Origin: Dimorphilus gyrociliatus
Lineage: Eukaryota; Annelida; Polychaeta; Dinophilidae
Reading direction: 5' to 3'
Assembly (NCBI GenBank): GCA_904063045.1
Contig: CAJFCJ010000005.1
Location: 305,310-369,309 of the forward strand
Length of the DNA: 64,000 nucleotides
The translations under genes were made by a program, and so were the position numbers. Shown here piece by piece: positions 46,854 to 60,700 of the stretch (the stretch's first letter is position 1; the number at the start of each line of letters is the position of its first letter). The notes under the pieces were generated by a model that searched no databases, was not told where the DNA came from, and saw only the letters and a list, made by a program, of their open reading frames with translations.

Positions 46854-47029
46854 TAGACTACAGTATAATGAAGTGTTCATTTTTTTAGGTTAACATTTAT
46901 AAGCCTTTCTTTTTAATACAATCGAAGATGAATGTTTTCATGAGAGAATTATTTCTAGCGTTTTTAACTAAGTGAAAATATCACGACGACGAAACAATTC
47001 GTACACCGGAAGTAAATAAAAGAATTTTG

Positions 47030-48430
47030 AAACGTAAAAGTTTCGTCAACCAGTCTGCGGGGTTACATGATACCATTAATCAGGGCTTGTATACTGTCTT
47101 ATTTCTGTTATTCTTGCTCTTGCATATTTCTCCATCTGCACCTCCTTATGTTTGTTATACTTCAGGACCACCTCTGAATCAGTCAGGAATACTGCCCACT
47201 GTCTCGCCACTCCCTGGCTCACTTCCAGCGCCAACCTTACTCCCATTAAGGTGCCGCGAGTTCGCGCCTGGGATTTATTTTCTATGGCTGACGAGTAATG
47301 CCTTTGCTCTTACTACCCTCTGCTTTCCTGCCTCGTAGGCGTATATAACAGCTCCAATCACCTCATCTGATAAATAAATGTGGTATTTTTTGACCTTACC
47401 CACATAGTGTTCTTGGGACATCTCATTTGGAAGTCTTTTTACCGTCCTATTCCATTCTTCCCTTTGTTATTCTGGTAACTTCTCCCTCCAGTGTGTCATG
47501 CCCTTGCTCAACTTTGAGAAAATCGCTCGAAATTTAGCCACTACGATGTGAACCAAACCTAAAGGATCATAGATCTTTGCTATTACCCCCAGCATTTCCC
47601 TCCATGTTTCCTTTGGTCCTAGCGCCAAGTTTTCTAGGCTCCATCGGAGTGTGTCGTTCTGTTTGTCATACTGAATTTCTAGCACGCTATTAGGGTGCTC
47701 ACTTGGCTCTCTGTGAGTATTCCATGAATACTTCGATACCAGTTTTACAGCGATAATCACGTTTGATGAAATGAACAATATCTGAAAAGATATTGTATCT
47801 ACAAGGCAAAATATCGCACTACACGACATTTTTTCTATCGGCTATTATGCTATCTGTATAGGTTAAAAAGAACTTATTTTATAATGATAAGTGTTTGACT
47901 GCATCCAACGGTCTATAGTTTAGCCTTAATGTAACGAGTAAGAATTTACTATTTTATCAATTAGTCATACAATCAAGCTGGAATTTCCGTCAGTGAAAAT
48001 AAAATACTCTATCTTTTTCATAGGCTTAGCTGACTGTGACTATCATCTCGTCGCTTCCACCGGCATAAATCCTGTAACTTAAGACTTAATCTAAAGAGTC
48101 GTAGATCCTCGCGACTATATCCTGCGCCTCCCGATACAGACTTCCTTCTATTAGAATCAGATAATTCAGTCTTCATTTTATCTTGTCCTTGACCATGTCG
48201 TAGCTAGAAGAATTCTCCTCATCATTAGTCGTGCAAGCCGACTGTTCCGTGAAGGGTTGCCGAAGCGTCGCAAAGGACTGCTTTTGTCACCAAAAACATG
48301 CCTGGTTAACGTATTCGACTATATTCCTGTTGGTCTTCGATTGACCTTTCCGCCAATATAGCAAGCCGAAATAGCAGAGATTGTTGTGTTCCATATTTCG
48401 GCCGGTGGAGTACGGCTTTTATGTTGCCCG
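47030..48430 (-). mobile_element. Decayed BEL/Pao LTR retrotransposon pol fragment (RT to RNase H)
   Basis: A minus-strand region clearly richer in G+C than its surroundings. In order, with frameshifts and stops between them: an RT-like piece (FGDKSSP, then DYLILIEGSLYREAQDIV, about 48040-48320); a 120-codon frame (47467-47829) with NDTLRWSLE, AKIYDPLGLVHIVVAKFRAIF and WREKLPE, the BEL/Pao connection between RT and RNase H; and an RNase-H-like start (YHIYLSDEVIGAVIY, then FLTDSEVVL in another frame, about 47160-47440). No LTRs, gag or integrase are found. Only a defunct relic is present. Confidence 0.75.
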
Positions 48431-48993
48431 TGCGATGTAGACCAATTGTCTATTATTCTTTTTTTTGACAATTTTTCATTGTTTCATTTGGAAATTGTAA
48501 TTACCGCGGATGAGAATCTACAAAAGTCCTCAATTCCCCCATTGTATTTCAATGCACTATATACAGTAAGACTTTAAAATAATCATCCAACAAATATCAT
48601 TAATATACAACGGAGAATAGAATTCTAACATATTGCAGAATATTGATAAGAGATTGTTTCATCCGACGATACGGTGCGTATAATTTAAAAATATCATAAT
48701 AATAAAAAAAGATTAAATGATAGAATATGCTATTATCCTTCAATTGGAGCAAATAGTATTTTTTATCCCCCCCTCCCGTATAACAGTTTTTTAGAGCGTT
48801 TTATCTATTTATGATATCATGATTGATATTATGCGCTCTTGAAAATGACCTAATTACAATTGTAAAATTATTAAACCAAGTATAGAAATGTGTTACATAA
48901 AAAAATGGCAATGAAGATTATATCTACATATGCGCTTATATAGTTATAACAATCTCTTTTCCAGTTGATACTTATTCAAGTTACGTTGAAAAA
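48431..48993. other. Intergenic, nothing recognised
   Basis: AT-rich spacer upstream of the PAN gene, with a short C run near 48769-48778. No exon is recognised. Confidence 0.4.
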
Positions 48994-49962
48994 ATGAAAC
49001 GAGCTCTTAACGCTATTGTTTATGTATTTCTCTTTTCTATTCTTCATAAAGAAATTGGTAATTTACATATCAATTGTTGATATTGTTGAAAAGCATCTTT
49101 TTATAATTTTTTTTAGACTGCGAAACAAGATTCGGCTATGAACAGATAGATAATCTAGCTATTGAACAATCTGTATTTACTTATGAAGCTGAAAATGGAC
49201 TTGAATCCTGCTTTCAGAAATGTTCATATATCTATAATTGCTATGCATTTGCAATGGTAGATGATGATTGTTATGGATATGACAAAAGCAATTTGGCCTT
49301 TGTTGAAGAAGATGATGATTCTACTCTGTACATCAGAGATTCAAAATGTAAATTCGTTATAATAATAACAATTCATGTTTCAAAATTCTCTTATTTGTTT
49401 CAATTTACTTAATAGATATTGCTGAAGGATACTTTGCAATAGATCAGAAAGCATCAGCAGGAAATGATATAAAAATTCTTACTGACACATCATTATCTAT
49501 ATGCGTAAGGGAATGTAATAAAACTATAAGTTGTAAAGCATTGGCGTACAACTTTGAAAAGAACAATTGTTGGTTAAAAGATACAGTTAGAAAGGAAGAA
49601 GACTTTACTATACGGCCTCACTCAGTATTTTATACGAAGGATTTTAGAGGTAGAAAACTCTTTTAATATTACTAAACCTTATTTATTAACCCTTTTTTAT
49701 ATATCTATACTATACGTATATAGCTTTTGTCTCCAAGAAGATATACGATATACATCCTTTTCACACAATGAAAGGAATTATCTACTCTAAGATTCCTAAT
49801 ACACCGGTTTTTGAATGTGCTAATAAGCATTGCTTCGAAAGTGCCGATTGTTTAGGTTTCGTATACTATAAAGGAGGATGTTACCTGTTCAATGAAATTG
49901 TTGCAATTATACCAAGGCAAGATCGTTTCGCCTACACTAAACTAGACACCCAACTTTCTTAA
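48994..49962 (+). CDS. Small secreted protein with three PAN/apple-like domains
   Basis: ATG at 48994; exon 1 (to 49057) is a signal peptide (MKRALNAIVYVFLFSILHKEI). Three further exons (from 49117, from about 49417, and from about 49724 to the stop at 49962) each encode one PAN-like unit: CFQKCSYIYNCYAFAMVDDDCYGY, CVRECNKTISCKALAYNFEKNNCW and CANKHCFESADCLGFVYYKGGCYLF. The one-exon-per-domain layout supports the exon calls. About 260 residues in total. PAN modules bind protein or carbohydrate. It sits next to several PAN/lectin-like genes but on the opposite strand. Confidence 0.7.
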
Positions 49963-50140
49963 TTATTATAGATATTGCCATAAAAGAGAGAATAGATATA
50001 CTATACTGTGTTTATCTAGAGCGTCTAGCAAAACGTCTAAATTTTGTGTAAAATCAGTTTTTGTTATTTATGTATCATGTGATGGTGTACTTTATTCATT
50101 CAATCATTGTTCACAGATAATTCTTTCAGTTCAAATACAT

Positions 50141-52182
50141 TCAAAATACAAGATATCCTTTAAGTACAATGCTTGGATTAAAGATCATGATATCAATACT
50201 TTTTACTTTCGTTTTACAAGTAAAAAGATAGACTTTTTGAACTTTTCCTTTAGAATATCCAATACCAGATTGTTCACAATTAAATGAATTGACCATACCA
50301 TTTCCAATAACGTAGATATCATTTATTTTAACGTTTACCCCTGTTATTCCAATTCCAATATTATTATTAAGAATTGACTGTGGAATGGTAATTTTACTCA
50401 ATCTCATAGTATCGCAATTAGATATCAAACTATCAATGGGGGCTGTTGTTGTAAACATGTATATAGGCCAAATAATGAATATATTAAAACATACTTAGTG
50501 TATCTGACATGTATGCAAAATAAATAGCAATACTATCAATTCTAAGTTTAAAAGTTGCCTTTATTTCCATTTTGTTGATTGTAACTTCCTTTAGATGATA
50601 GCATACAGTATGTTGTATTGTATAATAGGTATTTGGGTACGTTTGTATAGCTAGTCCATTTGTACTGAAAGTTTTAACTGATACTCCATTATTAGTAGGG
50701 GAATTGTCCATCATTACTTGAACGTTTACAAACGTTTAATTAGACTGTATATTGTTTATTATTATAAATATTACCTTTAATACAGTAGTAATTAATAAGG
50801 GTTGGTTCGATATTTATCTTTAACATGTCATTCGATTTGAGATTAATACTTTCAGAACTTTTTATAAAGTTTCCGTTATGAATTGTCTTTGAAATAGCAT
50901 TTCCAGCTAAATCAATTGAAGTAATCATATCATTTTTCAATGTTGGTTTCCCTAAAATATTCAAAAAATTCTCCTGAACTACAATCTCTGGAATATGTTA
51001 ATTTTTATTTACATTTCATTTCGTTGCCTATGGAAACAGTTTTGCAATAAATATAAACATTCGATATTTGTAGAAAGTTATTCTTTCCAGGTGTACAAGT
51101 TGTTTTAAAGAGTAAATATCTTCCAGTTTTATAGTTTAATGATTTAACAACATGAGTTGTAAAATAATTTTTATAAGGTAAATCAACGTAACCAAGAATT
51201 TCATCTGCTGGATAATTGATCGTTTCGGGAAAATATCTCAAATATACGTACATTTTAAGTATATCGGGATCTTTAGAAAGATAATAATATGTTGTGAATA
51301 GAGAGCTTGAATAGGAATGTATAACATTTTAATTCTTACCATCATAAGCCATATTATCGAAAAGAACCGTTTTTATATCATAACTTTTTGTCATATCAAT
51401 TCTTAAAAATGGTTCACTATTTAACTCTTTGTCTTTAAAGACGTGTGTATTGAAGAGGCCATCACTTAAAACTAAAGGCTTGACTGCTTTCTCCTTACCG
51501 AAATGAATAAGGCTTGTTGTTAAATTATATAACATATCATCTGTTATATTTTGTTTTATTCGATGATATACAGTATACAGTATATTATTATTATTAGATA
51601 TTGGACTAAATTACCTGATTGTTTGACATAAGTTCCTCTTACTGTCATATCAGTTAGAGCAAAGTAATCAGAATGAAGTTTTTTTAATCTTAGAAAAGAG
51701 CCTTTGCAATTGCAACTACGGCAAATATAACTAGACTTTGATCTAATTGGATTACTAACAACTTCGTCTGGATAACTGAAACAAAGCTCTTCTTCGTCAA
51801 GTAGATGAATTTCGGCAAAAACTTGAAAATTTCTCAAAAATCCTTATTTAGATAGAAATGAGAAATTATTAAAAAATAATTCAAAACATTCAATATTCCA
51901 TTTACCAGAAGGTTGACTATTCCAGAAGCAAATTTCGGTTATTGAATAATAACCACCCAAATCTATTGTCAACCATCCAACGGACTTACGATCTTCGGCA
52001 TAATTTGACAAATTATTATCGGAACTAACAGCGTATTTTGCCAAATGTTGATCCGATTGAGTAGTAAACTGATAAGCTGGACGCGATCTGGCAATATTAT
52101 CTTTTTCTTCAATAAAACATTCGCAAGATAGAAGAAAAGTTGAAATTTTAATAAATTTATAACAAGTTTTAAAACTAAGCAT
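50141..52182 (-). CDS. Secreted fucolectin-like (F5/8 type C) protein 2
   Basis: ATG at 52182, hydrophobic leader, about seven exons, stop at 50141. Domain 1: DNIARSRPAYQFTT, VGWLTIDLGGYYSITEICFWN, then LRNFQVFAE, SYICRSCNCKGSFLRLKK and LTDMTVRG. Later units: LSDGLFNTHVF...FLRIDMTKSYDIKTVLFD, GRYLLFKTTC and a C-terminal GVNVKINDIYVIG. This matches the gene at 53.8-55.9 kb exon for exon, so the two are tandem duplicates. It is probably a secreted glycan-binding protein; binding residues are not established. Confidence 0.7.
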
Positions 52183-53826
52183 ATTTTTTATTTATTTTCT
52201 CTTCTAACTGTAAAGAAATTAACATCTTTCTTTTTACCTATAAATAAAGGTATAAATCATTAAAATATTTTTATATTCAAACATATTTTCAACCAATTAG
52301 AATCCTTCATGAATAAATTAAATAGATTCATGTATATATTGTATACATGTATTAATTTAAACCAAATATTTTCCCTTGAATCCTTTATCTTTATATTTTA
52401 TATTAAATATTTAATAAGTAAATAATACCAAGTAAAAATATTAGTTGAAGAAAATCGGTAGAGTTAGGCCTATAACCTCTTCGTATCTCTCTTTTAATAA
52501 ACGCGTTCATGTTTTTCTAGTATAAAACTGATTTTCATTAGTATTTTCTCTTTTCGAATAAAAGAATATAGAGGAAGAGGAAAAAGAGAAATTTGACAAT
52601 TAACGTCTCGCATCTAGTACAAAAGTATGATGCGTATTGAATAAGAAAAGTAAATGTTGTCTTAGATATTTATATATTCTAAGAAAGCATTATTTACATG
52701 ACGTTTTCAATAATCTCTTTGTAATTATTAATTAATCAAAACGCTTTTACATTTACATTAGAGATTGTCTCTTCTCTCTTTTCATCAATGTTTTCATTTT
52801 GATATATTCTTACTAAATCCATTAAAGGTTTTGCGTCATTCTTCTATTCACCTTATTACCATTTATTGAATTTTAATTATCCAATCAGTTCATAGTTTTC
52901 TTTGTCTTTTTTTTTCATATATTTAATCAATACACTCGTATCAATCTGTATTGTATCCTAACCACCGAGAAAACAACTCACTTCACTACTTTTCTACTCT
53001 ATTTTCTGCGAAGAATTCAGCATTAATTTCTTATCTATTCATATTGTAGCAGAACTACTTGAATATGATTAAACACTGTGTTCAAACTTCTTGAATTGTT
53101 TTTTTTATAGTCAAGTTTACATAATGGACAAATAACTGTTCAAATAGCTTGGTTTTTTTGAAAAAATGATGGTTGATTGTGTCTTACTAGTGTTGAATTG
53201 AGATCGGAAGAACGCAAGAAGTTTCGTTAGTTAAATGATATCTTTCGTTTCTTTACATTCCTTTTATTAAATAACCTTAACCGTCAATATTTACTATCTA
53301 TATAGTAAATACGGAAGGGAAAATTGTGTTTAAACTTAAGAAACTATCCATTAGAAGTAAGTTTGATTAAATAGACTGTAAATTAAATGATAATGGCCCC
53401 TTAACATAGAATAGTAATGTATATACTGTATATATACAGTATATATCACTGCGAAAAAGGTAGCTATGTTGTAGTATTTATATTCTACAATGGTAAAAAA
53501 CAAAGCTGTTATAATCTTTTTCTACCGTTTCGTCAACCTTAAAATACGATTGTTTTCCAGTTGTTTTATTTGAATAACATCTAATTGAATCCTCTCCCTT
53601 TGAATGTTCTGGTTGAACTCTTTAGTAGTAAAGTAAAGCTGACCTTATCTGATATCCTCAGGACATTTTCGATATTGTAAAAGTAACTGTATATACTGTA
53701 TATATATTATATGTTTATTTAGTCTAGTAGTGTATTAAACATGAACATTTCTTATGTTTTATTGTTACAAATACGACATCAACACTTTACAGAGAACATT
53801 TAATTAATGTAAAGTAAGCAATTTAT
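52183..53826. other. Intergenic, with palindromic AT motifs
   Basis: Contains two strong copies of the TATATACTGTATATA palindrome (53419-53447, itself doubled, and 53686-53708). No exon is recognised in 1.6 kb. Confidence 0.5.
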
Positions 53827-55873
53827 CTATATTAAAAGAACCCCTTGTACCAAATCGGCTGATTTGAATGTATAAACGTCTACAGCCTTCATATTTGAAC
53901 CACAAAAGAAGACATACGTATTATATGAATTATAATTTTCTACTACTGAATTCAAATTGCATTGTTTGAATTTTTCTCCAATATAGGCCAAAATAATTAT
54001 ATCATCCATATCGGTAATATTCCCCCTAATAACCACACCAAGATAATTATTACTATTCAATAAAGAAAAGTATATTTTCTTAGGATTCATATATCCGCAT
54101 TCATTTACAGGCATAATATTTTCTTGAATAGTTCAAAAACAAAAAAAAAGAACGTCATAATTATTGAAATTAAAGATAATAACTTACCAAAATTCATTCC
54201 TACAGGTTTAAGAAAAATACCAATGCCTGTAATGTTCACATTATTTACTGCTGTCAATCTCAATTCATTTGAAAATGCATTAATTGCAGTATTTGTACCA
54301 ATTTTATCATAATTTCTATGATATATACCGAAGAAATTCATCATATATATGATATTACCATTATAGAACATTGCTAATTTTAATTGTTTCGTAATAGAAT
54401 GATTGTAAAAAGAGACTGAAATAAAAAAGAATAATATGTATATTGTAAGAAATGTTATACTTTGAATTACCTTCTACAACTACATAATTTACTAGTATAG
54501 TTGGAAATTTTATGGTTATATAATCGTCTTTTTCAACAGAGATAATCCCTTTAGGTCTTGCTAAGGAATCTTTTACTGTTAGATTTGAATATTCAATTCC
54601 ATTGTGTTCGATTTTTTTGATGTTATTGTTAAATACTAACACTGGTACTTGAAAAGTATAAAAACAACAATAAGAATTATTGATAGTTAATACGCTTAAA
54701 TGTTAAATTAACCTTTTACATTCTCATTTTCTTTGGACGTTTTATAATAAATATAGATATTCGAGATATTCAAACTAACATGATGAATTATTGATCTAAA
54801 AACTACGTATCTTCCAGTAAAATAATCATTTCTTGTACTAACGTGCGTCCTCGAAAATTCAAAGCACTTTATTGTCATTGACTTGAAACAGTCTCCATCG
54901 AAGAAAGTATAATGATCTGGTATATTTTTTATATAAATCGACATTGTCCTGATTAAAACATCTACAAAAAATAACGATTTAGGCTAAAGAATGAGAATTT
55001 TTAAATGGTATTACAAGGGCACTTTGGAAAATCAAATAGAATGGTTTTAATATTGTAATATTGCTTCATATCTACAATAATTATAGAATAATATTTTGAT
55101 GGTAAAATTTCTACTGCAGTATCGAAGAGTCTATCGGAAAGGATATTTGAATCTAGAATTCTGCCGTCTCCTGTCTCTATATCAGCTTTATCCAACAGAA
55201 AAAGTTGTTCATCTTGAAAAGAATTAAAAATAGATTTGTTTCATCCATTTCATCTTCTATTCAACACTTTTACAACTACAATTCCTTTAATTGTATAGTA
55301 ACTCACCTGCTTCTTTTAATAAAGTTCCTTTTGCTTTTAAATCTGTTATTACTAAAGAACCATATCCGATACTCCTCAATCTTAAAATACTACCTTGACA
55401 ATTACAAGACCAACATTTGTAACTAGGGGTAGCCATTTTCAAAACTTGAACTACTACAGAAACGCATAAACTGGACTGGTCGCCCATTGCCTTTTCAGCG
55501 TAAATTCTAAAATTCCTCAACACTTTGGATAGAAATTTTAATCAATTTATTAGAAAGATAAAAGGGAAAGTTGTTAATAATAGTAACCAGGTAATACACT
55601 GTTCCAAATACATATTTCAGTTATTCTATAAAATCCTTCTAAATCAGTCAACCACCAACCAAGATGAGATTTTTCATCATACGAATATTTTTCAATAGGA
55701 ATATTATCTTTACCAGTTATGGCAAAAATTGCCAAATTGTCATCGCTTTTCGTACTAAACTGATAAGCCGGTCGGTATTTTACTATATTATCAATTTCAT
55801 CAATGAGACATTGACATTTGAGAAGATATATTAAAAATATGCTTAATTGTATCATCATATTCTTATGGTTCAT
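53827..55873 (-). CDS. Secreted fucolectin-like (F5/8 type C) protein 3
   Basis: ATG at 55873, signal peptide ending near KCQCL, about seven exons (about 55590-55873, 55305-55520, 55010-55215, 54715-54960, 54475-54645, 54190-54370 and 53827-54114). Domain 1: DNIVKYRPAYQFSTKSDDN, GWWLTDLEGFYRITEICIWN, LRNFRIYAE, CWSCNCQGSILRLR and LVITDLKAKG. A second unit has SDRLFDTAVEI...IVDMKQYYNIKTILFD and GRYVVFRS. The Cys and loop positions match proteins 1 and 2. Tandem with protein 2 in the same orientation. Confidence 0.7.
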
Positions 55874-57758
55874 TTTCTAAACTTTTTATCAAGTTAGTAG
55901 TTGCTTTCCTTTGATAATGAATGCAAACGAAAGTTGGTGAAATTTTTATCTTTCAACTGTAGATTAAGATCAATAAACTTCTTAAAAAACTATTTTAAAA
56001 ATGTTTCGGTAATTAACCAAGTCAAATAAATTATGAATATTTATTACAGAATCAATTTCAATGAATAATAATCACTTCCAAGATAGTTCAATGATATAGA
56101 GGTGAAGCGAAGGTGGCAATTTGACAGGTTTACTTTTATTTTTAATAGTTTAGTCATCTATTCGAAAGGTTTAAATGGGTTCAACAGAACAATTTATTTC
56201 AATATACTAAAGGATGGGTTACTTTTTTAGACTTTGTATCTTTTTTCCCTCCAGGTCTTTTGATTTTTATGGGTATTACATAATAGTAAGTGAGGAAAAT
56301 AACAGAAATGTGGCTATATATATAAATTTATATGTTTATTAATTATCTAATATCATAGGTACTACTTCTTTCAATAGCAAGTTTATAAGAGAAAATAATA
56401 AGATACACGTTTTTTATATTTAGTATGAGAAAAATAAGTTAATGTAAATAAAGTACACATGTTTAGATATTTTATATTGAATTTTTATTCACAAGTCCAT
56501 TAACTGTGCAAGTTTATCTACACACATTACTCTTATAACATTTATTCTTTAATGTTATTTTGTCCAATGTCGATAGCTATTCCATCCAATGAACTACATC
56601 ATATAAGTCATTCTATTGCCAAATAATGATAGTAAAAAGGTATGGGAGTAATTCAAAACCTTTTAAATTATAGTAAAAGATATAATTCGATTTCAGTAAT
56701 TGAACTAGATCTATCCAACTCTGAATAATTTAGTGGAAAATCGATTTACTTCTTTCTTAAGCTTTGCTAATGTGTATAAAAAAATTTTTCAAAGAATATT
56801 TGAAAGTGTTTACAGCATTCAGAATATCAAGTTTACTTTAGTTGTTTGGTTTTCTCGAAAGAATAGGCTAGTTTTTCTATTTAATCAAATATCTTCGCTA
56901 AACCTTCAAGTCATTTTTCTAATGGTCATCTACAGTAACTTTGCCTATCTGAGTCAAGGTAAGACTGGAAAAGTAAGACTTTATCCATGATTTTCTTAAT
57001 TTTTCTTCACAGTGAATTGAGTAAAGCAAGTGAAAAGTTAAGGAAACTGTGTTAAAAGTACCTGTAAAAGGTTCAAATTAGATCCAGGTAAGCCTTTTCT
57101 TTTCATTAATTTAATAGAAGCGTATACAAAAAAGCTATTTCCGGTTAATTATACATATTTAATAATATCTATATCACTGATAGAATAAGCATAATCATAT
57201 ATCATTTATATTTATTTCATATCCAAGTCCATTGTTAATAACTATCATGTATCTCATGTCATTTTTTATGTATATTTGTGAGCAATCAATCCATATGTAA
57301 AAACACAAAAAAGACTCTGATTACTGTAGGAAAGACAAGAGTATATTGACCCTTCTCTCCTTTGAAATATGTATTGTTAAATGTGACTATGCTCTATAAT
57401 TAGGCGAAAAATTCACTTTAAAAAAGACACGCTAATAGCTCAGCAAAATATCTTAGTAACGATCTGTTTTTTATTTAGTTTACCGAACAAGAAAGTTGTA
57501 TAGTGTACAGTTTATACAATAGATTGAATTCTATTTTTTAAGTCATTTATAAAACTTTAAGCATAATAATTTATAACTTGTTCGTAAATTTATTAAAATA
57601 TCATATACTGTACATATTAATAAATTAAGAAAATTTCATTAAATATATGTTAATTAATAATAATAGGTCAGATCAAAAGGATCTCTGTTAAAAAAAGATT
57701 CAAGTATACTGTAAATCGACGAAATTCTTATATCTTTAGAATAAATTCCAATGCTTTC
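55874..57758. other. Intergenic, no supported gene
   Basis: A plus-strand open frame of 85 codons (56733-56990) has no recognisable features or clear exon partners. A TATACTGTACATA motif lies near 57604. Nothing else is seen. Confidence 0.45.
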
Positions 57759-60700
57759 TTAACAAGAAGGTATCCTCATAGCGATTTGATACATAATATA
57801 AGTTTCCTCCGAAGTAAAAGACGTCACACTATAACTCATATTAAAAAATAGAGAAACGTCTGAAAATCTACAAATTTTACTATCGTACGAATAAGATATA
57901 CTTTGGCAACTTGATAACGTTTTACAATGAGTTAGACAAGATAAAAAGTTATTATTATCATTTGACAGAGAAGTTACAAGTTCTTCTTTGAATTGAATAT
58001 TTCCTCTTTTCATAGAGTATTGAAATTCTTTTGAATAAGAAATCATATAGAATGATGGTATTTGAACATACTGTATACAGTTTTCATTAAATTACATACC
58101 TAAATTTAATGGTTTATTCTGTGCAATAATGTAAAAATCACAAAATTGAATAATATTGGTGTCTGATTCCATTAGAATCGATTTTATTGCCATATTGATA
58201 AAGCATTCAAAGAATAGTGTTGTGTTTGAAATAATTACAATATTCTTCTTCCAAATATCACATTCAATTTTAGATTCACCATCGAATCCGTAGACTTTTA
58301 TATCGCCTCCCTGAAAAGTTTCGTTTACTTGAAATCCAAATCCTAACATTCGATAAAGACCATTAAATTGAATCAAAACTCTTGAATTTTTCAACAAACA
58401 TTCCAAATGATTTATTGTTTGTAAATGTGTTAAATCAAATATTTTAGATGGATATATAACGGTATTAAAAGCTGTCATGTACACGTACTATATACTGATG
58501 TATATATAAATAATAAATAACTTAATAACATACTCTTTTCAAGTGAATTTAAATTTTTTCCATAAACAACAACTTCGCAAAGAATAAGTTTTCGATTTCC
58601 ATGACTACGATAAAATGATACTTTATCACCAATTAAGGAACAGTTGAAATGTATTAGGGAATGCCTATTCTTCCATTGATCGATAGATTGACCGCATATT
58701 TTCCTTTCGGGAGTTCTAGAGTTCTGTTCAACCGATACTAAAACATTTCTAAAGACCTCTTAAAGTAAATGATAACAGAAAAATGAAATATAGTTAGTAT
58801 TAAATGATAATTAATTACCACTAGTCTGACTTATCATTACTACTACTTGTTCAATTCTATATGTTGATTGCAAATAAACGGAGATTCTACTCTCCTGCCA
58901 ATGTAAAACTTCCGTACAAGATGTTTCAAGTCTATTTATAAAGTAGTTGAAGTTATTTCCATCAATTACTTTTATTGGAAATTTAAGATAATAATAACTC
59001 GGTTTAATTTCTGAATTTTCGTCTACTTTTACTAGTTTTAATCTGGTGAAATTATCACTTAATATTTCAGTTCCATATGCTTCAATTTCAGCAAAAGTAA
59101 TAGACGGTTCACCAAGGAAATAAACGACCAACGAACGGCCAATTGGATTAGGATTATCACATTTAAAAATTCGATATCCATATAACAAAATATCATCAGT
59201 ATTAGTGACGCAATTTTTGCTTTTATCATTAAAATCGGATGATGAATGTTCGTAGCCGTAGGACATATAAACAGTAAATTTTTCAACTCCCATAAAGGCT
59301 GATTAATAATAATGTCTTTATCATTAATTTTCTAAATAGGTTTTAGTTAAAAACGTACTGTTAGAGTTCATAACTCCAAATGCAGAGATTTGGTAATTCT
59401 CTAGTAAATCAATTAATATCCAATTGTTTCTCTCTCCGGTACCACCCATAAAAGTATTTATATTGTCATCTATCACCAGAATATCGGTCATCTTTCCCCA
59501 AGATACAACCATTTTTCTCTTTAAAATATTAACTGAATCTTGGACTATGAAGAGGCATTTTTAAAAGAGGAAACTGTATTAAAATCTCTATATACATAAT
59601 ATGGATACCTGGTTCACCAACATAATCACCAAATACTTCAATACTACTTAAATTAAAGGTTATTTCAAAGACTGAATTCTGTTCCAATATGACAAATTGA
59701 CCAGAAACACCACCGTCTTTGCAGACGGTTGTTATCTTTCCAAGACTATCAGGATTTGTTTGAACATTTCCACATAGCGTTTTATTTACATTCAACCACG
59801 ATTTAGCTGGATTTTCATCCGCCAACTTTAACACTAAATCATTCTGTATTATCTGAAATTCTGTCAGATCAATTATATAAATCTTATATCTTCTTTCAAG
59901 ATTTATCGCCAGCCAAGAATCATGTTGAAATGTGTATGTTTCGTATAGATCATATTTTTGAAGATTTAATATATATATAGATGATTTATTGTAAAGATTC
60001 GTTGCAATTGGTCGTTTAAAACTTAAATTATCTATTTTATATTGAAAAACGCTTTATTAAAGTTAATTAATCATGTAATATTTTAAAAATAGCATTCTCT
60101 ACAAACCAACATAAACTTCTACTTCACATATGTATCTTGGATTACTATCCGTATGCCGGATGTATACCGAATTTCCCCTTTGAACGCTACTCATACATAC
60201 AACTTCAGTTGATGTTCCATTATTTAATTCAACTTCCATTTTACAAGTATTAGGGGCTCCCGAAACGACGACATCTACAATTTGAATAACTAAGGGAGGA
60301 GAAGAAAATTGACATTTCGATCAGCAAAATATATCTATAAATAACATACAATCCGTATAGGGCGTCCAAATTATCACTTTCTTAATAGGCAATTCATAGT
60401 CGAAACTTACACGTATAAAAGAATTTGAAAGAATATGCAGACATCCACCTAATGACGCATCAGGCAAAGTTATACCATCTGTTGCGTGAGCTCTATTATT
60501 AACATCTCCTGATTGTGTTACCCCAGAAGATGAACGATAAAGAGCAATATTTTTATCCGATACGGAAGTTAAGCCAAAACATTTTACTCTATTTGTATTG
60601 TAATTTATCTGATCAATATGTATCCTTACTGAATTATGTAACATTCTCATATCGTCTAAAACTTCATTAACATTCTTAGTTTGCCAATTGCCGTCCATTT

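Noticed and set aside
47027-47338. Plus-strand Pro-rich frame of 103 codons
   Set aside because: It lies antisense to the RNase-H-like BEL/Pao remnant. Its composition follows from the G+C-richer relic.
56733-56990. Plus-strand 85-codon frame with hydrophobic stretches
   Set aside because: No splice partners, signal logic or family resemblance. AT-rich DNA readily gives Phe/Leu-rich chance frames.
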